Shown piece by piece: positions 13,001 to 20,404 of a stretch of 64,000 nt of DNA. This stretch comes from an uncultured Coriobacteriaceae bacterium (lineage in GTDB: Bacteria > Actinomycetota > Coriobacteriia > Coriobacteriales > Atopobiaceae), in NCBI GenBank assembly GCA_902793465.1, contig CADBDT010000004.1:1-64000 (forward strand). The letters are read 5' to 3'. The position numbers and the translations under genes are program-made. Under the pieces are notes generated by a model. The model was not told where the DNA came from. It saw only the letters and a program-made list of their open reading frames with translations, and did no database searches. Numbering within the stretch: the first letter of the stretch is position 1; each line of letters begins with the position of its first letter.

Positions 13001-14685
13001 CCGTCTTCCAGCGGGTTTCCATGGTTTCCCAGATACAGCACGTTTGAGGTTACCATGCTCTCGCGAAGCGCATCGATTGGTGGGTTTGTTACCTGCGCAA
13101 AGAGCTCGTTAAAGTAGTCGAAGAACGAGCGCGGCTGCCGAGAGAGAACGGCCACGGGTGCGTCGGTGCCCATGGAAGCCAGGGGGACGCTGCCTGTTTG
13201 CGCCATAGGACGCACGACTTCCTCCACGTCGTCGAAGTGGTAGCCATGGCACGCCAGTCGCCAGACTAGCGGCTCATGTTCGTCGGGATTGTCGGTTCCT
13301 TCGGGACGGGAGACTCCCGCAAGCTGTGGATCGGGCAGTGGAAGGTCGCACACGTCGACCGTCTGGGTATCCAACCAGGTGCCAAACGGCTTTTGTGAGG
13401 CATAGCCGTTGCGCAGCTCGTCGTTGTATATAACGCGGCCCTGGGCGGGATCCACAAGCAGCATCTCTCCCGGTCCCAGACATCCGGCTTGCAGAATCAC
13501 ACTGGCATCCATGTCTATGGCGCCTACCTCGCTGGCAAGAATCAGGCGGTCGTCGCGCGTAACGTAGTAGCGGGCGGGGCGAAGGCCGTTTCGATCCAGC
13601 GCGGCGCCCATAGCGACGCCGTCCGTAAACGCGATGGCGGCCGGTCCGTCCCATGGCTCCATGAGCATGGACTGGTAGGCGTCGTAGTTGCGCCTCCTCT
13701 CCGAAAGCTGCGCGTTGCGGTCCCAGGGCTCGGGGATAACGAGCGTTACGGCACGGGCGAGGTCACGCCCGTTCATCAAAAGGAACTCGAGCATGTTGTC
13801 CAGGATTGCCGAGTCCGACCCCTCGCGATTTATGATGGGCAGCGTCTTTTTTAGCTCGGCACCGAGCACGGGCGAATAGAGGTGCGGCTCTCGGGCTCGC
13901 AGCCAGTTTACGTTGCCGCGCAGCGTGTTTATTTCTCCGTTGTGGATAATGAGCCTATTGGGATGGGCTCTTTCCCAGCTTGGCGTGGTATTGGTCGAGT
14001 AGCGGGAGTGGACCAGGGCAAACGCACTTTCCACTGCGGCATCGTTAAGATCCAGGAAGAAGCGGCGCATCTGCGTTGCCACGAGCATGCCCTTGTAAAC
14101 GATGGTGCGGGAGCTCATAGAGCAGACGTAGAAGATCTTGTTTGCAAGCTCGTGCGACGCGTCGCTGCGCTTCTCTATTACGCGTCTACATACGTACAGT
14201 TTCCGCTCAAACTCCGTCCCCGCTGCCACTCCTTGCGGACGGGCGACAAACACCTGGAGGATGGTGGGCATGCACGCTCGCGCCGTGGCGCCGAGGTCGT
14301 GGTCGTCCACCGGTACCTCGCGCCAAAACAGTACGGGAACGCCCTCTGCCGCGCAGCCCTCCTCAAATATCCGCCGTGCGTGTGCCACACCGCGGGCATC
14401 CTGTGGGCAAAAGAGCATCGCAACGCCGTAGTCGCCCTCGTCGGGAAGCAGGTGCCCACACTTTTGCGCCTCTTTGCGAAAGAAGCGATGAGGTATTTGA
14501 AACAGGATTCCCGCTCCGTCGCCAGTGTTTGTTTCCAGTCCCTTGCCACCACGATGTTCGAGGTTAACCAGCACACTTAGGGCATCGTCCACCATGCGGT
14601 GGGAACGCTCGCCCTTAAGATGGGCCAGCGCTCCAATGCCACAGGCATCATGCTCGAACTCAGGGCTATAGAGTCCTCTGTCCAT
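10078..14685 (-). CDS. gltB: glutamate synthase (GOGAT), large subunit
   Basis: 1,535 residues. GltB releases ammonia from glutamine and adds it to 2-oxoglutarate, giving glutamate. The N terminus MDRGLYSPEFEHDACGIG implies a 14-residue propeptide removed to expose the Cys nucleophile. The glutaminase domain comes first, then the central domain, the FMN-binding synthase domain (GGTGAAPRDS) and the C-terminal beta-helix (GVGNHGCEYMTGGEVVILG). The 3Fe-4S cysteines are in CLMQRDCHQDTC, with spacing C-x5-C-x4-C. A GGAGAGGG site precedes the ATG. It heads the seven-gene minus-strand block; a promoter is expected in the 14686-14947 intergenic region but was not identified. Confidence 0.95.
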   Translation of the reverse strand: MDRGLYSPEFEHDACGIGALAHLKGERSHRMVDDALSVLVNLEHRGGKGLETNTGDGAGILFQIPHRFFRKEAQKCGHLLPDEGDYGVAMLFCPQDARGVAHARRIFEEGCAAEGVPVLFWREVPVDDHDLGATARACMPTILQVFVARPQGVAAGTEFERKLYVCRRVIEKRSDASHELANKIFYVCSMSSRTIVYKGMLVATQMRRFFLDLNDAAVESAFALVHSRYSTNTTPSWERAHPNRLIIHNGEINTLRGNVNWLRAREPHLYSPVLGAELKKTLPIINREGSDSAILDNMLEFLLMNGRDLARAVTLVIPEPWDRNAQLSERRRNYDAYQSMLMEPWDGPAAIAFTDGVAMGAALDRNGLRPARYYVTRDDRLILASEVGAIDMDASVILQAGCLGPGEMLLVDPAQGRVIYNDELRNGYASQKPFGTWLDTQTVDVCDLPLPDPQLAGVSRPEGTDNPDEHEPLVWRLACHGYHFDDVEEVVRPMAQTGSVPLASMGTDAPVAVLSRQPRSFFDYFNELFAQVTNPPIDALRESMVTSNVLYLGNHGNPLEDGRDNCRCIRLDGPVLSQENFERIRRIDRVGFRAKTFRTTYSVNAGPHALKDALIELNKSVTDAVARGVNIVILSDRSGAGEAPIPSLLALGSVHNHLIRLGMRMKADIVVETGDAMSPHDFAALVGYSATGIHPYLAHECIDSLVAQGAVNTPAQEARSNYDRAVTAGIVSIMSKMGISTMQGYQSAQIFEILGLSKSLVDRCFAGSTSRIGGLDIDGVQREVDERYSLAASFAKTLTAHALPSSGITKWRPGTEEHLITPQVIYLLQQACRKGDYETFRAYVSELRRPGRTVVLRDLLDFVPLPSGPVPIEEVEPVSSIVRRFNTGAMSFGSLSKEAHECLAIAMNRLGGRSNTGEGGEDPARETPLPNGDSLNSAIKQVASGRFGVTSRYLRSAIEIQIKMAQGAKPGEGGHLPGRKVWPWVARIRNSTPGVGLISPPPHHDIYSIEDLAELIFDLKCANPDARISVKLVSEAGVGTIATGVAKGGAAKILVSGSNGGTGAAPRDSIYHAGLPLELGLAEAQQTLLINGLRSRVVLEADGKLMDGRDVAIAALLGAEEFGFATMPLVAMGCLMQRDCHQDTCPVGICTQDERLRCRFAGKPEHVVNFMTFVARDLREHMARLGFRTVDEMVGHPECLCQVEVEDHAKANTCDLSKLLYRATPQLAENIPGADDVRFIPSMAADLHLDETLDSTLFVPYTSSAREHMVPVRFNADIDNVNRCVGTLLGATITKVHPEGLPTGAITIDCTGSGGQSFGAFLPHGVTLNIEGDANDYVGKGLSGGVISVRPSQDATYKFDENVSVGNVAFYGATSGRGFVNGLAGQRFAVRNSGATLVVEGVGNHGCEYMTGGEVVILGEVGPNFAAGMSGGVAYVYDELHTLESRCNQDMVDLLVPTDAELEHVRQLMEEHVERTKSPRGIRLLYQFAEAKHSFVKVIPREYRRIIEQAQAEQASGVSREEAVELAFEALRKEV

Positions 14686-14741
14686 GGATTTCCCTCTCCT
14701 TCATGCAAGTCATTCGTGCGCCCTGCAACGCAAGAGTTGTG

Positions 14742-14808
14742 GAGGTGCGGCAGAGCGTGGAGGCAACTGTACACAACAGGCTGGCCGCTTTGGCACACCT
14801 CTTTTTTT
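14742..14808 (+). terminator. plus-strand stem-loop followed by T7 in a divergent intergenic region
   Basis: GAGGTG (14742-14747) pairs with CACCTC (14796-14801) and CAGAGCG (14751-14757) with CGCTTTG (14786-14792), with a small inner hairpin in the loop. Seven T residues follow directly at 14802-14808. This is the layout of an intrinsic terminator reading rightwards, yet no gene lies upstream on that strand. It could end a short RNA or act as a leader attenuator for the gene at 14948. Confidence 0.45.
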
Positions 14809-14947
14809 GACTTCAAGTTGTGACGGCAAGGACACGCGCTTGTGAGCTTTGCGAAGTATTCTGGAAATACGCAGGTAATCACTCCGCAGCATCGCCCGAG
14901 CAAAATAAGTGTATTGATCTCCATTCGGACGATGGTGAGGGCCGCCC

Positions 14948-15877
14948 ATGAAGCAGACGATTTTTACCGCGATGCTTCCCATCGGCGAGAAGCTCGTGGT
15001 GCAGAAGAACCGCATTAGCGGCATAAGGAACGATGGTCCGCGCGTTGCCGTGGTAACGGGCATGTACGGAGACGAGCTGGACGGCCAGTTTGTGGCGTTT
15101 GAGCTTGTGCGCCGGCTAAGCGAGAGCCCGCGAGACCTAAAGGGTGTTGTAGACGTGTATCCCGCGCTAAACCCCTTGGGACTATCGTCGCGTGAGCACG
15201 GCGTTCCGCAGTTTGACATTGACCTGGAGCGCACGTTTCCTGGCAATCCCGATGGCAGCCTAACGGAGGTCCTTGCCGATGCTGTGTATCGCGACATCTT
15301 GGGCGCTCGCGTATGCGTGGTAATTCACTCCTCCGACGTGTACGTGCGCGAGATGACACAAGCGCGCATAGACGAAGGCGACTCCAAGGAGCTCGTGGGC
15401 CTTGCCTCCTTGCTCAACCCCCAGATTATTTGGGTGCGAGATTCGCAGCCCGCGGCCAAGCCCACCTTGGCGCATGCGCTCAACGCGCGTAGGTGCCCTA
15501 CCATCGTTGTCGAAATGGGCGCGGGCGTAGGTGTGAGCACAAGTTCAGGATCGTGGCTGGTAGAGGGAATATTCTGTCTTTTGGAACACCTGCATGCCTG
15601 GACTGGCTCTACGGTAGCCCTGCCGTTTCCAAGGGTGGTACGGGGCGGCAGCGTAGCCGTTATTACCGCATCGAGTCCAGGGCTGTTTATCCCTCGGGTA
15701 GAGCACGGCACGCAAGTGCGCAGAGACGACGTAATTGGCGCGATAGTGGATCCCCTGGAAGGGACGACCGCATGTGAGGTGCGCGCTCCGTGCAATGGAC
15801 TTTTGTTCTCGCTTAGGGTCTATCCCATTACGCAACCGGGCTCGTTGCTTGCGCGAATACTTGAGGAGGAGATATGA
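14948..15877 (+). CDS. M14-type aspartoacylase/AstE-fold protein, altered zinc site (first of pair)
   Basis: 309 residues with the layout of the succinylglutamate desuccinylase/aspartoacylase branch of the M14 carboxypeptidase fold: a catalytic-type N-terminal domain to about residue 215, then a beta-rich C-terminal domain with a biotinyl-like hammerhead (VRRDDVIGAIVDP ... VRAPCNGLLFSL). In active members the zinc motif reads GxHGxE; here it is GMYGDE, so the His is Tyr40 while Glu43 remains. His127 (VVIHSS) may be the second-ligand position. It overlaps the next gene by four bases (ATGA). The context beside glutamate and glutamine genes suggests an amino-acid conjugate as ligand, but catalysis is uncertain. 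Confidence 0.7.
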   Translation: MKQTIFTAMLPIGEKLVVQKNRISGIRNDGPRVAVVTGMYGDELDGQFVAFELVRRLSESPRDLKGVVDVYPALNPLGLSSREHGVPQFDIDLERTFPGNPDGSLTEVLADAVYRDILGARVCVVIHSSDVYVREMTQARIDEGDSKELVGLASLLNPQIIWVRDSQPAAKPTLAHALNARRCPTIVVEMGAGVGVSTSSGSWLVEGIFCLLEHLHAWTGSTVALPFPRVVRGGSVAVITASSPGLFIPRVEHGTQVRRDDVIGAIVDPLEGTTACEVRAPCNGLLFSLRVYPITQPGSLLARILEEEI

Positions 15878-16830
15878 GACGTGGCATCGTGTTTCAGATG
15901 GAAGTGCCTCATCGCGAGCCCATGCGCATTCGTGGTTTTGACTTTGGCAACGAACGCGGCACGCGCGCTTGTGCCATCGTGGGGTCCACGCGAGGTAATG
16001 AGGTTCAGCAGACCTTCATATGTTCCCGTCTTGTTGCTATGTTTGCTGGACTTGAGCAGGAGGGGTTAATTGACCCGCGTGCGAGCGTCCTCGTACTGCC
16101 CTGTATTAACCCGTTTTCCATGAATGTGCACCAGCGATTCTGGCCTGTGGATCGCTCCGACATAAACAGAAGTTTTCCTGGAGACGCCAACGGTGGCACC
16201 ACCGAGCGAATTGCGGCGGCGGTCCTGCGCGTGGCACAGACCTATGAGTATGGAATTCAGCTGTGCAGCTTTAGCCAGCAGGGAGACTTTTTGCCGCACG
16301 TGCGCATTGCCCACCAAGGTTCCATTTCGGATCACTCGGCCGTTCTTGCCCGGGACTTTTGCCTTCCATACGTGGTAACCCGAACACCCACAGCCTACGA
16401 CGAGTCGACGCTCAACTATGTGTGGCAGCAAAACGGCACGCATGCTTTCTCGCTTTACAGCAAGGCAACCGATCGCATAGACGAGGGGAGCGCGCTTATG
16501 GTGACCGATGCCATACTGCGGTTTCTGGTGTCGCGTGGCGTGCTTACATCCACGCCAAAAAAGATTACGGGGGCTGGCTCGCAAGCCACCCTGCTCTCCG
16601 AAGAGGACCTAATCGACCTCAGAACCAAAAGGTCGGCGGGCTTTTTGATGTCAACCGTGCGAGTGGGGGACCGCGTGCGCAAGGGACAAAAGCTCGCTCA
16701 GGTGCTCGATGCGTTTGACACGCACGTTTTGGAGACGTTGCAATCGCCTGTTGACGGCCGCGTGTTTTTTATACGCACGGACTCTTTGGTGCAGCAGCAT
16801 ATGGTTGTCCTGCGCATTGCGGCAGAGTAG
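15874..16830 (+). CDS. M14-type aspartoacylase/AstE-fold protein, zinc ligands lost (second of pair)
   Basis: 318 residues, homologous in layout to its upstream neighbour. The metal motif position reads GSTRGNE, so Arg40 stands where His is expected and Glu43 is kept; the second His position appears to be Cys131 (IQLCSF). The C-terminal hammerhead domain is conserved (VRVGDRVRKGQKLAQVLD ... SPVDGRVFFI). The ATG overlaps the upstream stop, so both are made together and may form a heteromer. With both histidines absent this one is unlikely to hydrolyse by the usual mechanism; it may bind a ligand or stabilise the partner. It is followed by a compact class B hairpin. Confidence 0.68.
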   Translation: MRRGIVFQMEVPHREPMRIRGFDFGNERGTRACAIVGSTRGNEVQQTFICSRLVAMFAGLEQEGLIDPRASVLVLPCINPFSMNVHQRFWPVDRSDINRSFPGDANGGTTERIAAAVLRVAQTYEYGIQLCSFSQQGDFLPHVRIAHQGSISDHSAVLARDFCLPYVVTRTPTAYDESTLNYVWQQNGTHAFSLYSKATDRIDEGSALMVTDAILRFLVSRGVLTSTPKKITGAGSQATLLSEEDLIDLRTKRSAGFLMSTVRVGDRVRKGQKLAQVLDAFDTHVLETLQSPVDGRVFFIRTDSLVQQHMVVLRIAAE

Positions 16831-16839
16831 GTTCACGGA

Positions 16840-16872
16840 CGTGCCGCTTGGGGAGCATCCCCAAGCGGCACG
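16840..16872. terminator. class B repeat B1, minimal hairpin
   Basis: A 33-bp near-perfect palindrome, CGTGCCGCTTGGGG / CCCCAAGCGGCACG with a short centre. It consists of only the outer arms of the longer class B elements (compare 24838-24945), lacking their internal GGGTACATCGCG part. It lies 9 bases after the second M14 gene and can act as its terminator. Confidence 0.7.
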
Positions 16873-17000
16873 CCTTGCCGTCCCGCGCAATCCCGTGGCA
16901 AAGAGACGCTTTGTTTTACGATACCACCTCGAAATAACCAAGAAACATGACCTCTCTACTCTTGTCCGCGTTCTTTTGGACTCGACGAAAGAGGTGAAAG

Positions 17001-19091
17001 ATGGCAAAGGACAAAGTCTCAACCGAGTTCGGCAGCCTGGTATTCTCCGACTCCGACATGCGCGAACGGCTTCCCAAGCCCACGTACAAGGAGCTCTCGC
17101 GGGTTATTAGGGAGGGCGTGCCCATCGATCTGGACATAGCCAACGAGGTGGCCCACGCCATGAAGGAGTGGGCGCTCGAGCACGGGGCCACGCACTTTAC
17201 GCACTGGTTCCAACCGCTCAACGGCATAACGAGCGAGAAGCACGACAGCTTTATAACCCCGCAGGACGACGGCTCGGTAATCATGGCGTTTTCGGGAAAG
17301 GAACTTGTGCAGGGAGAGCCGGATGCCTCCAGCCTGCCATCTGGAGGTTTGCGCGCGACCTTCGAGGCGCGCGGCTACACGGTATGGGACCCTACGAGCC
17401 CGGCGTTCATAAAGGACGAGGTGCTGTGCATTCCCACTGCCTTCATCTCCTATACTGGAGAGGCTCTGGACAAGCGCACGCCACTCCTTCGATCGGAGGC
17501 GGCGCTCGAGGCTCAGGCAAAGCGCGTGCTTGCGCTGTTTGGTCGCGAGCCAAAGCGCGTGATAACGACCATTGGGCCGGAGCAGGAGTACTTCCTTATT
17601 AAGGAGGAAGACTACGAGGCGCGTCCCGACCTTATCCTTACTGGCAGGACCCTCTTTGGTGCTGCCCCCGCCAAGGGCCAGGAGCTCGAGGAGCACTACT
17701 TCGGCGCCATTCGTCCCTCGGTAAACGCCTTTATGAAGGAGCTCGACGACGAGTTGTGGAAGCTTGCCGTTCCCGCAAAGACCAAGCACAACGAGGTCGC
17801 GCCGTGCCAGCATGAGCTCGCGCCCATCTTTGAGCAGGGCTCGCTTGCCATCGACGACAACCTGCTTACCATGGAGAAGCTCAAGCTGCTTGCGACCAAC
17901 TATGGCTTTGCATGCCTGCAGCACGAGAAGCCGTTCGAGTACGTAAACGGCTCGGGCAAGCACAACAACTGGTCCATCTCGGCCGACGGACGCAACCTGC
18001 TTGAGCCAGGGCCACACCCCGAGGACAACCTGCAGTTCCTCGTGTTTCTTGCCTGTCTTGTTGCGGCAGTGGACGAGCATGCCGATCTTATGCGCATGAG
18101 CGTGGCATCGGCAGGCAACGACCATCGCCTTGGCGCCAATGAGGCACCGCCGGCTATCGTTTCCATCTTCCTTGGAGACGCGCTCTCTCCTGTGGTGGAG
18201 GCTTTGATCAAGAAGGAGCACGCAGAGGCGCACGAGGCGGAGCTCATGGACCTCGGCGTTCCTGCGCTGCCAGAGATCTTGCGAGACAACACCGACCGCA
18301 ACCGCACGAGTCCATTTGCCTTTACGGGCAACAAATTTGAGTTCCGCATGTGTGGTTCGCAGCAAAACCTCGCGGATCCCAACGTGGTGCTCAACACAGC
18401 CGTTGCCGAGCAGTGCGAGCGCTTCTGCGACTATGTGGCTGCACGTTCCGACGAGGAGTTCTTCGTAGTGGCCATGCGCTTTGTGCGTCACACGTTCCGC
18501 GACCACCATCGCGTGCTGTTTGACGGCAACGGATATTCCGAGGAGTGGGAGGCCGAGGCCACGCGTCGCGGACTGCCCAACCTCAAGACCACGCCTGATG
18601 CGCTGCCTGCACTCATCGATCCAGAAAACGTTGCGCTCTTCCAGAAGTACGGCGTGCTTAACGAGGCTGAGCTTCATGCGCGCTACGTTGCCAAAGCAGA
18701 GCAATATGCCAAGCTCATCAATATTGAGGCAAACGTTATGTGCGATATGGCCCGTCGCCTGTACGTGCCAGCCATCATGGCGTACGCGGGCAAAGTCGCT
18801 TCCAGTCTAGCCGTAAGGGGCCAGCTTGGTATTGCGTCGCCCATGGAGGAGCAGCTCTGCCAAACCCTGACCGAGGGCGCCGATGTGGTGTGGAAGCTTG
18901 CTGGCGAGCTTGAGCAGAAGAACGCATCGGTGCGTGGCATAGAGGATCCAGCGACTCTGGACGAGTCGTATCGCGACGAGGTTCTGCCGGCAATGGACGA
19001 GCTGCGAGCGGCAGTCGACAGCATGGAGGTAATCTGCAGCAAGGACCACTGGCCCGTGCCGTCCTACAACGACATGCTGTTCTATGTCTAG
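17001..19091 (+). CDS. glnA3: glutamine synthetase, type III
   Basis: 696 residues, the length of the large GSIII class rather than the roughly 450 of GSI. It makes glutamine from glutamate, ammonia and ATP. Family signatures are visible: FTHWFQPLNG and the GPEQEYFLI glutamate motif, KHNEVAPCQHELAP, GSGKHNNWS, NDHRLGANEAPPAI and FTGNKFEFRM, with the typical C-terminal helical tail ending WPVPSYNDMLFYV. AGAGGTGAAAG precedes the ATG. The gene stands alone with a strong terminator behind it. With gltBD 2 kb away it completes the GS-GOGAT ammonia assimilation route. The symbol follows common usage (also glnN). Confidence 0.95.
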   Translation: MAKDKVSTEFGSLVFSDSDMRERLPKPTYKELSRVIREGVPIDLDIANEVAHAMKEWALEHGATHFTHWFQPLNGITSEKHDSFITPQDDGSVIMAFSGKELVQGEPDASSLPSGGLRATFEARGYTVWDPTSPAFIKDEVLCIPTAFISYTGEALDKRTPLLRSEAALEAQAKRVLALFGREPKRVITTIGPEQEYFLIKEEDYEARPDLILTGRTLFGAAPAKGQELEEHYFGAIRPSVNAFMKELDDELWKLAVPAKTKHNEVAPCQHELAPIFEQGSLAIDDNLLTMEKLKLLATNYGFACLQHEKPFEYVNGSGKHNNWSISADGRNLLEPGPHPEDNLQFLVFLACLVAAVDEHADLMRMSVASAGNDHRLGANEAPPAIVSIFLGDALSPVVEALIKKEHAEAHEAELMDLGVPALPEILRDNTDRNRTSPFAFTGNKFEFRMCGSQQNLADPNVVLNTAVAEQCERFCDYVAARSDEEFFVVAMRFVRHTFRDHHRVLFDGNGYSEEWEAEATRRGLPNLKTTPDALPALIDPENVALFQKYGVLNEAELHARYVAKAEQYAKLINIEANVMCDMARRLYVPAIMAYAGKVASSLAVRGQLGIASPMEEQLCQTLTEGADVVWKLAGELEQKNASVRGIEDPATLDESYRDEVLPAMDELRAAVDSMEVICSKDHWPVPSYNDMLFYV

Positions 19092-19093
19092 CT

Positions 19094-19132
19094 AAAAAGC
19101 TGACAGGGCGACTGACCCCCTGTCAGCTTTTT
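19094..19132 (+). terminator. intrinsic terminator of the glutamine synthetase gene
   Basis: AAAAAGCTGACAGGG at 19094-19108 is perfectly complementary to 19118-19132, which ends in five T residues. It begins three bases after the stop codon. The A run on the other side also lets it act for the convergent gene. Confidence 0.9.
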
Positions 19133-19154
19133 AAGGGGAGCGCCCCCTTTCAGT

Positions 19155-19217
19155 CAACCAAAGGGGAGTACCCCCTTTGATCGGTGCCAACCGAAGGGGA
19201 GTACCCCCTTCGGTTGG
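19155..19217. repeat. class A repeat A3, two units
   Basis: Two class A units (CAACCAAAGGGGAGTACCCC and CCAACCGAAGGGGAGTACCC starts) in tandem between the glutamine synthetase terminator and the convergent CPBP gene. The second unit is closed by CTTCGGTTGG, giving a perfect dyad with its own left arm. Confidence 0.85.
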
Positions 19218-19241
19218 GGGCACCCTCCCATGCGTTTTACG

Positions 19242-20183
19242 CTACGCCATGTCTGGTTGGCCCATGGGTGCAACGGGGAGCTGCGAGTCTTTGCCCTTGG
19301 CTATGGCGCGCTCCATAAAGACGCCTCTGTACGCTATGCGATCGCGGCGCATGGTGCGTATTGCCTTAATGGCAAAGGGTAGGTAGAGGGCAATTATCCC
19401 AAGGTATACCGCAATGCTTGCCCAGCCCTCGTCGCCGGTGCTCACATAGTTCGTGGTCAGTTGCCCGCCCATAAGAACTAGGGTGGGGACCATAAGAAGG
19501 AAGTCGCTTAGCCCGTGGAAGAGGGAGACTCCTCCAAGGCGATGGGTGCGCAGGACCACGGAGCACATGATTACAGAAAAGAGCCCGGTTTGGACGATCT
19601 TTAGAACGGCCTGGAGCGCAAGGAACGGACTGGCAAAGTCGGTCGTAAGAGAAACATGTGCGAGGCCAAACAGGAGCGAGATAATGGCGACACCAGCCAT
19701 GGTTCCGCGATGGGTCTTGCCCGTTATCGCCAGCACGGCATTGAACAGAATGCCGCGATACAGAACTTCCTCGGAGATGCCAATGCAGAGGCAGAGCAAG
19801 GCGGTTATCGCAAGGTTGGGAAGCCAGCCAGACGCAATGTGGGCTCCTTCGTAAACGAGGCCAATTCCTGCGAACAGCAGCAGGGCTACGTCGGCCGCTA
19901 TTATGGGCCATCCCATGCGGAACATCTGCTTAACATCGTCCTTTGACGGCCTGAGCCACGCCGCGCCTCCCAGTGCGGCCATGGCAAGCACCGCGCTTCC
20001 TGCAAACACAGTTTGGGCAACAGCCGTAAAGGCAAGACCGTCCTCGGGCAGGTGGAGCATTAGTGCTGCAATATACGCGACCACTTGCATAACAAGCACT
20101 CCGACAATTGCAAACAACGAAAGAAAGAGTATCTTCCAGCCTTTGCGGTCTAGTCTCTTTTTGGGCGTAACGTTGGTCTTCAT
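19242..20183 (-). CDS. CPBP-family intramembrane metalloprotease
   Basis: 313 residues with about eight hydrophobic segments. The CPBP (Abi/Rce1-like) motifs are in order: EEVLYRG around residue 134 (EExxxR), LLFGLAH (FxxxH) and LFHGLSDF (HxxxD in place of HxxxN). Family members cleave prenylated or other membrane-associated peptides or serve in bacteriocin self-protection; the substrate here is unknown. The short N-terminal stretch is basic and the C-terminal tail after the last membrane segment is about 50 residues. It is transcribed singly, divergent from the diguanylate cyclase gene. Confidence 0.85.
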   Translation of the reverse strand: MKTNVTPKKRLDRKGWKILFLSLFAIVGVLVMQVVAYIAALMLHLPEDGLAFTAVAQTVFAGSAVLAMAALGGAAWLRPSKDDVKQMFRMGWPIIAADVALLLFAGIGLVYEGAHIASGWLPNLAITALLCLCIGISEEVLYRGILFNAVLAITGKTHRGTMAGVAIISLLFGLAHVSLTTDFASPFLALQAVLKIVQTGLFSVIMCSVVLRTHRLGGVSLFHGLSDFLLMVPTLVLMGGQLTTNYVSTGDEGWASIAVYLGIIALYLPFAIKAIRTMRRDRIAYRGVFMERAIAKGKDSQLPVAPMGQPDMA

Positions 20184-20330
20184 GTCCTTTCCTTAATCTT
20201 GGGTTTGGTTGGCGTTACTTACCATTACGCTGGGGAAATGCAGCTGTCCCCCGTGCTAAAGGCTTTCCACAAATGTGACGCAACTAATGTGCGTATGCCG
20301 CAAACGGGTATGACAGTCTGGTATATCCCC

Positions 20331-20359
20331 TTGAATTGTCTGCTGCTTGATACGATAAT
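20331..20359 (+). promoter_or_regulatory. candidate sigma-70-type promoter for the diguanylate cyclase gene
   Basis: TTGAAT (20331-20336), a 17-base spacer and GATAAT (20354-20359), about 45 bases before the start codon. Both boxes are one or two mismatches from consensus and the spacing is optimal. This is prediction only. Confidence 0.45.
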
Positions 20360-20404
20360 TGCCGCTCATGTCAATCGTGCTTTGTTTGCTAGATGGGAGG
20401 CACT

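Noticed and set aside
14686..14947. Glutamine riboswitch in front of gltB or the M14 pair
   Set aside because: The conserved glnA-type motif elements were not found.
17019..18704. 561-codon antisense open frame within glutamine synthetase
   Set aside because: Shadow of a strongly conserved gene on the other strand.
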